DNA from: a virus
IMG/VR virus record: IMGVR_UViG_3300032224_001411
Span: 1-64,000 of that record
DNA: 64,000 nucleotides
Reading direction: 5' to 3' (one strand)
The position numbers and the translations under genes are program-made. How positions within the stretch are numbered: the stretch's first letter is position 1; each line of letters opens with the position of its first letter. Below the pieces are notes generated by a model. That model was not told the DNA's origin. It was given only the letters and a program-made list of their open reading frames with translations, and searched no databases. Shown here in pieces: positions 1 through 7,629 of the stretch.

Positions 1-167
1 GCCCCGCCCGCTGGCTAGCGCGCCCCGCCCGCTGGCTAGCGCGCCCCGCCCGCTGGCTAGCGCGCCCCGCCCGCTGGCTAGCGCGCCCCGCCCGCTGGCT
101 AGCGCGTCCCCGCCCGCTGGCTAGCGCGCCCCCGCCCGCTGGCTAGCGCGCCCCCGCCCGCTGGCTA
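1..167. repeat. GC-rich tandem repeat, eight copies of 21-22 bp
   Basis: Eight head-to-tail copies of a unit built on CCCGCCCGCTGGCTAGCG. The first five copies are 21 bp and the last three 22 bp with one extra base. The last copy is broken and supplies the terminase stop codon. The unit is far richer in G+C than the rest of the window. It could be a real cis-acting site beside terL or an assembly artefact at a contig end; the sequence alone does not decide. Confidence 0.9.
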
Positions 168-1565
168 TCTAACGCGGAACCCGCCGCCGCCGCGGCTGAA
201 TGGGTTATTACTAATACGACGGTCTGCCATTGATTTCGCAGTTATCTTACCGCCGCTGAACCCTAGTGGCGGCTTGATGAGAAGGGCGGTCATAGCGTGG
301 ACTAGGGCATCAACGCGGTCAGGTGACTTCCCTTCTCCCGGAATCCACGAATACATCTGACTCTCAAGGTCAGCTAGGTATCCAATATGGTGAACGCGGT
401 TTTGCTCATACGCGAGGGTGACGGGTTCAGCGCGTAGTGCCTTGCCATACTTGGAATGGACTTCCAGCACCTTGACATTGGGGTCGATGGCATTGATGGC
501 GTTACGGACTAGCGCACCACCCTGGTTGATTTCGGCAACGACGGGACACCCCCACTTGCGCGCCATCTCGACGACACGGTTAGCCCAGGTTTCGGGTGAC
601 CCCAATATGCTGGCATCCTCAAGTACCCACGCCTGACGCTTGTATAGGTCACGGTCTGCCGTTGCTGAACATACGACGATGCCACACTCGTCGCGGGGGC
701 TCTCGGCTACCGACGGGTCGACACCAATAATACGTAGCGGGGTTCCGGGCGGCATCGAGTTCTGTCGACCACGGTCTATCATTTCTTGAGTCCACAACGC
801 GCCCTCAACATCGTCGAGCATTTCGCCGTATAGTTCTTGAGCGGCTAGCCTAGTTCCGGCGTAAACGCCAGTAATGGCATCAAGGTAGGCACCGGATAGG
901 TTCCCGGAATTGTCGAGCGTCGACCCACGGGTAATCGCAACACGACCGGTCTTGGCTTCCTCAAGTAGCTTGTACAACAACGGAACACGCTTGGGGGTCG
1001 TCGTAACGATAATCTGGGGGTTACGACCTAGACGGGTACCAACGCGTAGGTTATCGAATGCTGTCATCCCCGCGGCATCGGGGGTCTGTCGCCACGCCGC
1101 AATCTCGTCACCCCAGGCGTGAGTGAACTGTGGACCACGTAATGAGTCCGGCTCGTCGGCTGTGAAACACGTCGCCGTATTGCCGTTAGGCCATGTCAAT
1201 CGTCGCTTCGACGGCTCATACAGTGGACGTTCGGAAGGTGGTGTAACGTTCATGATGCCGGATTCACCTTCAACGATAACGTCACGTACGTCAGCGGCTG
1301 TACGTGCAACCAGTGCGAATCGTCGTTGACCAGTGGTTGTGTACTTAGCTTGCTCACGGACCCACTCAGCTGCGGTTCGGGTCTTACCGGCTCCACGTCC
1401 AGCGATGTATGCCCAGATCGCCCAATCGCCCTCGGGTGCCTGCTGCTCAGGTCGGCCCCACACGGACCAATCCCACAAGAGGGCTTCAGGATCCATACCG
1501 GCTAATGCTTTAACCTGCTCATCTGGTGGCAGCAAAGAGATCTGCTCCATGATACTTTTGGCCAC
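165..1565 (-). CDS. terL: Terminase large subunit
   Basis: ATP-driven DNA-packaging motor that pumps and cuts phage DNA at the portal. The 466-residue length fits TerL. The N-terminal ATPase has a Walker A GRGAGKT at about residues 56-62 and an acidic Walker B-like AWGDE near residue 150. The C-terminal RNase H-like nuclease shows IIGVDPS followed by VVAEINQGG and a final VDALVHAM segment, which place acidic metal-binding residues. The stop codon lies in the tandem repeat at the window edge. It starts just downstream of a peptidoglycan-binding protein gene on the same strand. The family call is secure; host and packaging type cannot be read from it. Confidence 0.95.
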   Translation of the reverse strand: MAKSIMEQISLLPPDEQVKALAGMDPEALLWDWSVWGRPEQQAPEGDWAIWAYIAGRGAGKTRTAAEWVREQAKYTTTGQRRFALVARTAADVRDVIVEGESGIMNVTPPSERPLYEPSKRRLTWPNGNTATCFTADEPDSLRGPQFTHAWGDEIAAWRQTPDAAGMTAFDNLRVGTRLGRNPQIIVTTTPKRVPLLYKLLEEAKTGRVAITRGSTLDNSGNLSGAYLDAITGVYAGTRLAAQELYGEMLDDVEGALWTQEMIDRGRQNSMPPGTPLRIIGVDPSVAESPRDECGIVVCSATADRDLYKRQAWVLEDASILGSPETWANRVVEMARKWGCPVVAEINQGGALVRNAINAIDPNVKVLEVHSKYGKALRAEPVTLAYEQNRVHHIGYLADLESQMYSWIPGEGKSPDRVDALVHAMTALLIKPPLGFSGGKITAKSMADRRISNNPFSRGGGGFRVR

Positions 1566-1567
1566 GG

Positions 1568-2017
1568 TTAGTCGTTTACCCTGACGTTGGGGTCACCTTT
1601 AAAAATTAGCTGAAATGTCTCGGAATCAATAGATCCGTCGCCATCGATACCGTTTGCTGCTTGAAACTTAGCGATGGCATACTTAGTAAGATCACCGTAG
1701 TACCCGTCACGATCTCTTGCCGCTTCAACGTACCCAAGCTCGGCTAGTCTACGCTGCATGTGATGTACCGTAAGAGATTTCTTGGAGTACAGATTCTTAT
1801 ATACGCATGATGAAAGATAGATATCATCTACTTCCCCAAGACCGACGACGGCAGGCCCGGCGGGTTCTGGAAGTAATGAATAGATCTCTTCAATATTGAC
1901 AGGGATCGGTACTGATGTCTTGATTGGTGAGGATGGGCGAATTAACGGAGCCGCTTCTGCTTCAGATACCGCATCGATATCTTCAGGATCAGTTTGATTA
2001 GACATTGATTCTTCCAT
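1568..2017 (-). CDS. Peptidoglycan-binding domain protein
   Basis: The acidic N-terminal half is followed by a PG_binding_1-like fold: LTVHHMQRRLAELGY, then GYYGDLTKYAIAKFQAANG and DGSIDSETFQLIF. Such domains anchor hydrolases or virion proteins to the cell wall. No catalytic domain is visible, so it may be an accessory lysis or virion protein. The frame opens upstream at a TTG, but the ATG at 2017 follows GGAAATAATC and lies just after the stop of the upstream gene, so it is preferred. Another ATG at 2005 is possible. Confidence 0.75.
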   Translation of the reverse strand: MEESMSNQTDPEDIDAVSEAEAAPLIRPSSPIKTSVPIPVNIEEIYSLLPEPAGPAVVGLGEVDDIYLSSCVYKNLYSKKSLTVHHMQRRLAELGYVEAARDRDGYYGDLTKYAIAKFQAANGIDGDGSIDSETFQLIFKGDPNVRVND

Positions 2018-2030
2018 GATTATTTCCGTA

Positions 2031-2201
2031 CTAAACTCGTTGGGCAAGGATAGCCATTGTAATTGCTCCAGACGAAAGAGAAATTACAAGATCAATGTTG
2101 GTGATTGATGTGAGAGCAACAATGATGGCTGCTACCGCTAGTGCAAATGAGACTACGGCAGGCCAGACGATCTCTCTAAGGGCTAGAAATAGATTCCGCA
2201 T
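2031..2201 (-). CDS. Small two-helix membrane protein, holin-like
   Basis: A 56-residue ORF starting MRNLFLALREIVW. It has a hydrophobic helix (VVSFALAVAAIIVALTSI) and a second apolar stretch (IDLVISLSSGAITMAIL). The start sits one base past the previous stop and is preceded by AGG, which suggests translational coupling. Two short membrane segments beside cell-wall-binding and NlpC/P60 genes fit a holin, but the family is not recognised. Confidence 0.7.
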   Translation of the reverse strand: MRNLFLALREIVWPAVVSFALAVAAIIVALTSITNIDLVISLSSGAITMAILAQRV

Positions 2202-2202
2202 G

Positions 2203-2394
2203 TTATTTAACCTTCCTGGTGGTTTTAGGCGCTAATACAGCGTCCTGTGGCGTTTGAGGGAGTACGACGCCTAGCAACGGTTGCTGGTCTTGCAAACGGT
2301 GTCGACGTTTGATGATAGAAGTGGTAGTTAAGACGATACCGCATACTAGACCGACGAATACTGCAAGGGCTAGGATCTGTAGTAGTTCTGTCAT
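2203..2394 (-). CDS. Single-pass membrane protein
   Basis: 63 residues from the ATG at 2394, which follows GGAGATCATA; an in-frame ATG at 2406 lacks as good a site. One strong N-terminal helix (ILALAVFVGLVCGIVLTTTSII) is followed by a basic KRRHR stop-transfer and a polar tail. It is followed at once by another small membrane gene and may form a holin/antiholin-like pair with it. Function unknown. Confidence 0.7.
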   Translation of the reverse strand: MTELLQILALAVFVGLVCGIVLTTTSIIKRRHRLQDQQPLLGVVLPQTPQDAVLAPKTTRKVK

Positions 2395-2439
2395 TATGAT
2401 CTCCAATGTTTGAACAGTAACATCATATCATACATTGGA

Positions 2440-2470
2440 AGAGGCCCAACCGCATAACGGAAGGGCCTCT
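2440..2470 (-). terminator. Hairpin after the NlpC/P60 gene
   Basis: AGAGGCCC pairs with GGGCCTCT around a smaller inner stem. It lies just past the 2483 stop codon and before the next gene. The T-run is weak, so termination is likely but not certain. Confidence 0.5.
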
Positions 2471-2482
2471 AGGATGAAGCGA

Positions 2483-3172
2483 CTAGGACGCAGTTCCTAT
2501 AACAGAAACAGGAACAGACGATCCCTGCCTCTCGATACGCTCCAACGGCTCAGTGAGTGGAATGATCCGTACATATCGAGGATACATACTCCAACTCACG
2601 ACCCCATCTTCAGCGGATTCAACCCGTGTAACGGTTCCAGGCTTAAGCGCGTGGATTACTTTTCCATCACCGATATAGATTCCGGTATGTGATGCTACCG
2701 AGTAACCCCGGTAGTAGTATGCAACAATATCACCTGGGACTGGATCATTGACAAAATGACCCCGTACAGATTGAGCTGCTGCACTATGAGGAAGACGTAC
2801 TCCCATTTGTTTGTACGTCCATGCAACAAGACCAGAGCAGTCCCAACCGGCGGGAGTAGATCCGGAGAATGCATACCATGTTCGGCCTACAGTTCTCTCG
2901 AGTCTAGTTAGGACTTTCTTCATCTTGCTTGCGTTCTTCTGCTCTAAGCGAGCAATTTTCCTATCATGTTGCTCAGCAGCTATTCTCGCTGCCTCGCTTT
3001 CTTGAAGGGCTTGATACTCTTCGGGACTCAATAAGAGATCGATGAGATCTGTTTGCTGACTACTAGAGTCAGCTGCGTATGTTACTTCAGGTTTTACTAT
3101 AGATAGTGCCGTGCTGCTACATGCTGTAAACAACAATGACATTCCCATAGCCGTAGTTACAAACCTTTTCAT
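2483..3172 (-). CDS. NlpC/P60 endopeptidase lipoprotein
   Basis: 229 residues. The N-terminus is a lipoprotein signal with lipobox LFTAC at about residues 14-18, then a charged coiled coil (about 40-85), then an NlpC/P60 domain. The catalytic Cys is in WDCSGLVAW and the His in ASHTGIYIG, in the family order. Enzymes of this class cleave peptide stems of peptidoglycan. A membrane-anchored secreted form suggests modification of the host wall, or superinfection control, rather than classical endolysis. A leader of about 90 bases precedes the ATG, with a GTGTACACT -10-like element near 3263. Confidence 0.85.
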   Translation of the reverse strand: MKRFVTTAMGMSLLFTACSSTALSIVKPEVTYAADSSSQQTDLIDLLLSPEEYQALQESEAARIAAEQHDRKIARLEQKNASKMKKVLTRLERTVGRTWYAFSGSTPAGWDCSGLVAWTYKQMGVRLPHSAAAQSVRGHFVNDPVPGDIVAYYYRGYSVASHTGIYIGDGKVIHALKPGTVTRVESAEDGVVSWSMYPRYVRIIPLTEPLERIERQGSSVPVSVIGTAS

Positions 3173-3291
3173 TTAGCGCCTACCTTTCCTTTGAGAGTAA
3201 TTTCTCGGCGTTTATTGTCTGGGTCTCCCTTACGGTTTACCGATCTGGCAAAACGTTGTTCCAGTGTACACTACAAGTCTTAGAAATCAAA

Positions 3292-3314
3292 AAGCCAACC
3301 GCGTTGGTTGGCTT
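3292..3314 (-). terminator. Intrinsic terminator of the 3331 gene
   Basis: A perfect nine-pair stem (AAGCCAACC with GGTTGGCTT on either side of a short loop), followed on the minus strand by a T-rich tract. Confidence 0.8.
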
Positions 3315-3330
3315 AGAGATCCGAGCAATA

Positions 3331-3555
3331 TTAAAAATTTGACAGATGTGCAGCAATTAGGCGTCTAAACGTAGTAAGTTGGGGCTTTTCTACGTAATTT
3401 AAGTACTCATAAGACATCTCAAAAGCGTTTTGAAGCCGTACTAGATCAAGAATAGAAAGTGTTTTGAGATCTAGCTTACCGCGCTCATAGTCTGTATAAA
3501 AAGAGTCGATAAAGTCAATTGATGATTGAATCAGGGGAGGAATAGATTTATCCAT
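3331..3555 (-). CDS. Small hypothetical protein, probable leaderless mRNA
   Basis: 74 residues, helical and mixed-charge, with no recognised domain. A GTG opens the frame six codons earlier, but TATACT lies exactly six bases before the ATG at 3555 and no Shine-Dalgarno is present. Transcription would therefore start at or next to the ATG. The same spacing recurs in several other genes here. Confidence 0.6.
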   Translation of the reverse strand: MDKSIPPLIQSSIDFIDSFYTDYERGKLDLKTLSILDLVRLQNAFEMSYEYLNYVEKPQLTTFRRLIAAHLSNF

Positions 3556-3798
3556 ATGTATAGTATACACGGTGGTGCGGGGGGTTGGGGGCGAAGCCCC
3601 TCCCGAGCGTAGCGAGGGTCTCCGCGCTGCCCGATCGGAGCGAAGCGACGCCGGGCCGCGCGGTTGGGTTTGGGTTTGGTTTTGGGTTTACGGTTTTCTA
3701 CGGTTTTTACGGTTTTTCCACACGCACGATTCCGCTACGCTGCGCGTTCGTGTAGCGAAGCGAAACGGATCGCGCCGCGTGGCCGGAATCGAAATAGG

Positions 3799-3832
3799 GC
3801 GAGCCCGACAACCTTTCGGCTGTCGGGCTCGC
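3799..3832 (-). terminator. Hairpin terminator
   Basis: GCGAGCCCGACA pairs with TGTCGGGCTCGC except at one inner position, just past the 3845 stop. The same 34-bp hairpin recurs at 4338-4371. Confidence 0.7.
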
Positions 3833-3844
3833 GGTGGACACAGA

Positions 3845-4150
3845 CTATTCCTCGTCTGCCTGTTCGGGGTCGTAGTCAACCATTTTGAGAAAGGCAACAT
3901 TGTCTCGAGAGCATCCGTAACATTCAAACTCAAATGTCACTTCGCCATCAAAGTAGCACATCCGACCTTTTTGCTGCTCAAGCACTCCGTAGTCGGGACA
4001 TCCTTCGTGAGCACATTCCTCGTCACGGAACACTTCGTATGAACCGTTCGGAATTTCCTCGGGTGGCTCGCCAAAGACAGCAACCTGAATTTCTGCCTCT
4101 AACGCTGGGTCGGTGTGTTCCTGCGGTCCGAGCAATTCGGGGTCTATCAT
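3845..4150 (-). CDS. Hypothetical acidic zinc-binding-like protein
   Basis: 101 residues, strongly acidic. Cysteines and His fall in pairs (ECAHEGC and ECYGC), which suggests one bound metal. The start follows GAAAGGAACGGAC. It has its own promoter at 4187-4215 and its own terminator, so it is a stand-alone unit of the small-gene array. Function unknown. Confidence 0.65.
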   Translation of the reverse strand: MIDPELLGPQEHTDPALEAEIQVAVFGEPPEEIPNGSYEVFRDEECAHEGCPDYGVLEQQKGRMCYFDGEVTFEFECYGCSRDNVAFLKMVDYDPEQADEE

Positions 4151-4186
4151 GTCCGTTCCTTTCGTTGGGTACTGGTGGACATCTCC

Positions 4187-4215
4187 ATTTTCGCATACAG
4201 GACATTCGTTGTCAA
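4187..4215 (-). promoter_or_regulatory. Promoter of the 3845 gene
   Basis: TTGACA, 17-base spacer, GAAAAT on the minus strand. Confidence 0.7.
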
Positions 4216-4337
4216 ATGAGTCGGGCGGGCGCTTTGTTTTTCGAAGTGCGGGGTTTTGCCGTGCTGCCCGTCGGAGCGAAGCGACGCCGGGCCGCGCGGT
4301 TGGGTTTTACGGTTTTCTACGGTCTTACACAAATAGG

Positions 4338-4371
4338 GCGAGCCCGACAACCTTTCGGCTGTCGGGCTCGC
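4338..4371 (-). terminator. Hairpin terminator
   Basis: Second copy of the 34-bp hairpin found at 3799-3832, here six bases past the 4377 stop codon. Confidence 0.7.
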
Positions 4372-4376
4372 AGTGG

Positions 4377-4718
4377 TTACTTGCTGAAGAAACGGCGTTT
4401 GCTAATCGCCTCTGGTTCGTAGTAGTAATACTCATCTACCAATTGGACACACTCTCGGCAAAGAGTGTGGGGCGGTTCGACATTACGGTACTCACACTCT
4501 CCGCAAGGGCGTAGGTGTCGCGTTCCGACATTGTAACCGAACAACGCTGATGCCAAGATGACGCTTCCAAAGATGGAAATAATATCAAGGGTTTTGTCGT
4601 AGGTCGGGTACATTTCCGCGTAGTGTTTCATACTTACTGCGATTGCTAATGCGAATATGTATAAGACTGTCGCAAATGCGGCGCGGTATCCTCTTGATTG
4701 GTCACTAGTTCCGAACAT
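4377..4718 (-). CDS. Membrane protein with C-terminal zinc ribbon
   Basis: 113 residues. Two hydrophobic helices (about 13-29 and 43-62) are followed by a CGEC...CREC zinc-ribbon-like pair and an acidic, tyrosine-rich tail. The start follows AGGAGAAAACA. The topology suggests a membrane-anchored cytosolic metal-binding domain. Family not recognised. Own promoter at 4833-4861. Confidence 0.65.
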   Translation of the reverse strand: MFGTSDQSRGYRAAFATVLYIFALAIAVSMKHYAEMYPTYDKTLDIISIFGSVILASALFGYNVGTRHLRPCGECEYRNVEPPHTLCRECVQLVDEYYYYEPEAISKRRFFSK

Positions 4719-4832
4719 TGTTTTCTCCTATTTCTTTAGGTAACCAGATTGGATTATTGCCAACAAATACCTTTCGGCGTTTGGTGGTATTGGTGTTTTT
4801 GTGGACATTTTCCACTCCTCTCTGTCATCTCT

Positions 4833-4861
4833 ATCCTCTCAAACTCAAGGTTCTTTGTCAA
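4833..4861 (-). promoter_or_regulatory. Promoter of the 4377 gene
   Basis: TTGACA, 17-base spacer, GAGGAT on the minus strand. Confidence 0.7.
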
Positions 4862-5013
4862 ATGAGTCGGGCGTGTTTTGTTTTTCGAAGTTGGTTTTGA
4901 GGGGGCGCAGCCCCTCCCGAGCGTAGCGAGGGCGGCACTGGCCGGTACGCGCGAAGCGCGATCCGGCAGTGCGGGTTTTGGGGTTTATGGTTTTACGGTT
5001 TTAGACGCGCGAA

Positions 5014-5042
5014 AGCCCGACAACCTTTTGGGTTGTCGGGCT
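5014..5042 (-). terminator. Hairpin terminator
   Basis: AGCCCGACAACC pairs with GGTTGTCGGGCT, immediately past the 5049 stop codon. Confidence 0.75.
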
Positions 5043-5048
5043 GTCGGG

Positions 5049-5549
5049 CTATCCCCAGGTGACTGCCACTCCGCGTGACTTGGCATCCTCACAGACGGTA
5101 CGAAGGTCGGCAAACTTCTGGTCGAAGTATCCCGCGGGGTGTCCACCTTCGATGATACGCGGACCGAATGACGGGTGCGAGATATCAACGGCGGGGCGTC
5201 CATCGTCCTCGGGCATCAAGGCGATTACCGTAAGTACTCGTCCGAGCATGTCCTCGGCTGGTAGTGCGCCGACACAGGCATCCGAGAAATCGTTTTCCGT
5301 GGTTAGGATGCCGAGCATCTCCAAGAGCTCCGCGGCGTTTCCGTTGGCGAGTTGGCACTCGGGCGCAGTTCCCTCAACGGCTGCTCCGTAGGGGTCGCAG
5401 TATTCATCGCCACATGCGGCAACGAAACGCTGGGAGTGGTGGACTGCCGAAGTGTAGTCGGGGAAACGCATTGGCGTGGTCTTGCCGCAGATACAGGTGA
5501 CGGAGTGCTGGCGCGTGTTCCAGTCAGCGGGAGAGAATGTTACAGACAT
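5049..5549 (-). CDS. Hypothetical array protein
   Basis: 166 residues from the ATG at 5549; the open frame runs 55 codons further up through promoter and spacer, which cannot be coding. It has a CICGK start, a CGDEYCD segment, then a mainly helical acidic region. The Cys groups suggest metal binding. Family not recognised. Own promoter 5587-5615. Confidence 0.65.
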   Translation of the reverse strand: MSVTFSPADWNTRQHSVTCICGKTTPMRFPDYTSAVHHSQRFVAACGDEYCDPYGAAVEGTAPECQLANGNAAELLEMLGILTTENDFSDACVGALPAEDMLGRVLTVIALMPEDDGRPAVDISHPSFGPRIIEGGHPAGYFDQKFADLRTVCEDAKSRGVAVTWG

Positions 5550-5586
5550 GGTGAGTTCCTTTCGGTTGTTGCGGGTAGATATCTCA

Positions 5587-5615
5587 ATTCTGGCAGACGA
5601 AACTATCTCTGTCAA
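5587..5615 (-). promoter_or_regulatory. Promoter of the 5049 gene
   Basis: TTGACA, 17-base spacer, CAGAAT on the minus strand. Confidence 0.75.
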
Positions 5616-5712
5616 ATCGCGGCAGGGCGGGGGTTTGTTTTTCTTGGGTTGGGTTAGGGGTTCTCCGCGTAGCGGGGGTTTTGTTTTTGGGTTTACGGTT
5701 TTACCACGCGCC

Positions 5713-5745
5713 AAAAAGCCCCAGCGCGTTAGCGCCGGGGCTTTC
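5713..5745 (-). terminator. Hairpin terminator
   Basis: AAAGCCCCGGCGC pairs with GCGCTGGGGCTTT; followed by T-residues on the minus strand. Confidence 0.8.
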
Positions 5746-5753
5746 AGTTGAGG

Positions 5754-5936
5754 CTACTTGGTGCGTATTGAGTAGTAGCCTTTGGATTTGAGAGCGCGAA
5801 CATACTCGCGTCCTCGGTGGTTCAAGCGTGGTCGGTCTTTCAAGAGATACCGCATATTTATTACCAACAGCGTGGTTGCGATACCCGTCAAGAAACTCAC
5901 GATAAATCCGAGAATGATTAGCGTGTTATTGTCCAC
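5754..5936 (-). CDS. Small membrane protein
   Basis: 60 residues starting at a GTG after AAAGGACTATC. One N-terminal helix (LIILGFIVSFLTGIATTLLVI) is followed by a strongly basic tail. It probably shares the 6266-6294 promoter with the next gene. Function unknown. Confidence 0.65.
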   Translation of the reverse strand: MDNNTLIILGFIVSFLTGIATTLLVINMRYLLKDRPRLNHRGREYVRALKSKGYYSIRTK

Positions 5937-5993
5937 GATAGTCCTTTCGTCTTTTGGGTGGGCAGTTTTTGACGTACCCAGGTCTGGGAATGG

Positions 5994-6215
5994 CTAGATA
6001 ACAACCATTTTGGTATCAAACTTGATACCGCGCTGACGAAGTTCCGTCAGGACATCGAGTGCTTGGTACTCACTCAGGTAGACAAACTTACCTTTTGTGA
6101 GTATCGTGCGCCAGCGTGACGGCGAACCATTGGAGATTGCCTTCAACTGCTTCGCTTCGATTTCCAGCAACCAAGCGGTGTGCTTGGCATTGGTGAAGTT
6201 ACGGAGAATTACCAT
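5994..6215 (-). CDS. Small hypothetical protein
   Basis: 73 residues, basic, with no known motif. The start follows GAGAGGAAATGAAGT. It is the first gene of a two-gene unit with 5754. Confidence 0.6.
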   Translation of the reverse strand: MVILRNFTNAKHTAWLLEIEAKQLKAISNGSPSRWRTILTKGKFVYLSEYQALDVLTELRQRGIKFDTKMVVI

Positions 6216-6265
6216 ACTTCATTTCCTCTCGATTTTGAGGTTTCCCCTTTCGGGCTGATACTTCA

Positions 6266-6294
6266 ATAATCTCATATAAAAACAATTATGTCAA
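6266..6294 (-). promoter_or_regulatory. Promoter of the 5994-5754 unit
   Basis: TTGACA, 17-base spacer, GATTAT on the minus strand. Confidence 0.8.
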
Positions 6295-6391
6295 GTAAGA
6301 CAGGCGGGCTGGTTTTTGTTTTTAGTAGTTTGGTTTTCCTCCGCGCAGCGGGGGGTTTCAAGGTTTTGGTTTTACGGTTTTACCGCACACC

Positions 6392-6416
6392 AAGCCCGAC
6401 CCTTTCGGGTCGGGCT
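6392..6416 (-). terminator. Hairpin terminator
   Basis: AGCCCGACCC pairs with GGGTCGGGCT around a short loop, just past the 6425 stop. Confidence 0.8.
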
Positions 6417-6424
6417 GGCGTTGG

Positions 6425-6619
6425 TTAGATAGTAATTGGTTCGTTGTTGATTTTTCCAGTAGCGCAAGCAAGGAGATATTCCGTAACCATTTTTCTTGCG
6501 TTATCAACGACAATAAAGTTTGCGCCTATTCCCTCACCAAAAATACCTTCTTCGGTAATTGCTGTTGTGATAAGCGAGTGCGCTAGTTTCAGTATTTCAT
6601 AATCTGATACTATTTCCAT
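6425..6619 (-). CDS. Small hypothetical protein
   Basis: 64 residues, mostly helical, with no recognised motif. The start follows GAGAGGAAATA. It is the last gene of a three-gene unit (6936, 6811, 6619) read from the 6977 promoter. Confidence 0.6.
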   Translation of the reverse strand: MEIVSDYEILKLAHSLITTAITEEGIFGEGIGANFIVVDNARKMVTEYLLACATGKINNEPITI

Positions 6620-6703
6620 TATTTCCTCTCGGTTGGGTTGTTAGTCAGTTTTGCGACTTGACTAGGTCGGGTTGGTCACTCGGTGACGCTGAAGAAGACT
6701 ACG

Positions 6704-6811
6704 CTAATCTTGTTCTTCGTCTTGTTTTCCACAAACTACGCACTCTCTCAGATGAGGCTCTCCACACTCATCGCAGGTTAGCCAGTGATTCCATTCGTGC
6801 TTGTGTCCCAT
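6704..6811 (-). CDS. 35-residue zinc-ribbon protein
   Basis: MGHKHEWNHW, then CDECGEPHLRECVVCG: two CxxC pairs typical of a miniature zinc ribbon. The start overlaps the upstream stop by one base (TAATG), so it is translationally coupled. Function unknown. Confidence 0.65.
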   Translation of the reverse strand: MGHKHEWNHWLTCDECGEPHLRECVVCGKQDEEQD

Positions 6812-6936
6812 TAGTCTTCCTCTTCGATTAGTTGGACAATGCTTGCGATATCTCCGACCTCTTCGAGTACCACGCTCAATCCTTCAGCGTCAATATCAGG
6901 GTCATCAACTCTCATAATGATTTGGAAAAAAGGCAC
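6811..6936 (-). CDS. Small acidic protein
   Basis: 41 residues from a GTG at 6936, chosen because AAAGGA lies seven bases before it; an ATG at 6942 abuts the same AGGA too closely. Acidic, with no recognised domain. The leader carries an AACAAC-loop hairpin at 6956-6969. Confidence 0.55.
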   Translation of the reverse strand: MPFFQIIMRVDDPDIDAEGLSVVLEEVGDIASIVQLIEEED

Positions 6937-6955
6937 TTCCATTCCTTTCGTTTTA

Positions 6956-6969
6956 TCGGGTTGTTCCGA
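6956..6969 (-). promoter_or_regulatory. 5' leader hairpin, AACAAC loop
   Basis: On the minus strand UCGG and CCGA (extended by one A-U pair) close the loop AACAAC. It lies between -10 and start codon. One of eight related leader hairpins. Confidence 0.7.
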
Positions 6970-6976
6970 TACCCTA

Positions 6977-7005
6977 ATACTGTCAGATTTCCGCACCTAA
7001 GTCAA
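6977..7005 (-). promoter_or_regulatory. Promoter of the 6811-6704-6425 unit
   Basis: TTGACT, 17-base spacer, CAGTAT on the minus strand. Confidence 0.75.
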
Positions 7006-7116
7006 GTGAGGTGGCGGGGGGTTTTGTTTTTATTTGATTTTTGGGTTTGGGGTTCCACCGCGCAGCGGGGTTTTGGGTTTTCAAGGTTTTGGGTTTTACG
7101 GTTTTACCGCACACCA

Positions 7117-7141
7117 AACCCCCACCCTTTCGGGTAGGGGC
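7117..7141 (-). terminator. Hairpin terminator
   Basis: AGCCCCTACCC pairs with GGGTGGGGGTT around a GAAA-type loop, past the 7154 stop. Confidence 0.7.
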
Positions 7142-7153
7142 TCGGCGTTGCGG

Positions 7154-7426
7154 TCACTCGGTAACTCCAACATATCGAGCATAAATGGTAGCGCGACCTC
7201 TGCCCAGCCCATTGGCTCGTGATACTGCCTCGAAAGAGCCAGCAGGGGTAAACCCTTTGACTTGACCTCGTCGGATAAATATAGCCATATTGCCTTGCCC
7301 ATCGCGCCTAACGATTGCCCACTTCCCTGGGTTTTGTCGGAGTACCTTTGCGATATCAACATACACTCCTTTTGGATAGGCTCTTGATTTCGCAGGAGGT
7401 GGCTCTTCCCATTCGATTTCTTCCAT
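7154..7426 (-). CDS. Small basic actinophage-type protein
   Basis: 90 residues starting after GAAAGGAACACC. The C-terminal half reads GSFEAVSRANG...ATIYARYVG, which resembles a short family I recall from actinobacteriophages; its role is unknown. Pattern GKWAIVRRDGQ suggests a small beta-rich nucleic-acid-binding fold. Own promoter 7454-7482. Confidence 0.6.
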   Translation of the reverse strand: MEEIEWEEPPPAKSRAYPKGVYVDIAKVLRQNPGKWAIVRRDGQGNMAIFIRRGQVKGFTPAGSFEAVSRANGLGRGRATIYARYVGVTE

Positions 7427-7453
7427 GGTGTTCCTTTCTGTTGTTATAACACT

Positions 7454-7482
7454 ATTCTGTCAGATATTCGCATATAAGTCAA
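7454..7482 (-). promoter_or_regulatory. Promoter of the 7154 gene
   Basis: TTGACT, 17-base spacer, CAGAAT on the minus strand. Confidence 0.75.
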
Positions 7483-7587
7483 ATGGCGGGCGGGGGTTTG
7501 TTTTTCTTTGATTTTTGGGTTTGGGGGTTTCTCCGCGCAGCGGGGTTTTCAGGGTTTTGGTTTTACGGTTTTCCGCGCAGAAATAGG

Positions 7588-7620
7588 GACTGCCCCAACC
7601 CTTTCGGGTCGGGGCAGTCG
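7588..7620 (-). terminator. Hairpin terminator
   Basis: GACTGCCCC pairs with GGGGCAGTC with an inner GACC/GGTT stem, past the 7630 stop. Confidence 0.8.
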
Positions 7621-7629
7621 GTGAGTGGA

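Larger units (their letters stand above)
4719..5048 (-). other. Spacer of 330 bases without a gene
   Basis: It holds the promoter at 4833-4861, an untranslated leader of about 110 bases, three GCGNAGC inverted repeats (near 4913, 4927 and 4948), short G/T-rich repeats, and the terminator of the next gene. I see no convincing ORF. Confidence 0.7.

Noticed and set aside
3572-4042. Plus-strand Arg-rich ORFs in the spacers
   Set aside because: They encode translated GCGNAGC and terminator repeats, without conserved content.
5550-5714. N-terminal 55-codon extension of the 5049 gene
   Set aside because: It runs through the promoter, spacer repeats and leader; the ATG at 5549 has a ribosome site. 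The same reasoning trimmed several other array genes.
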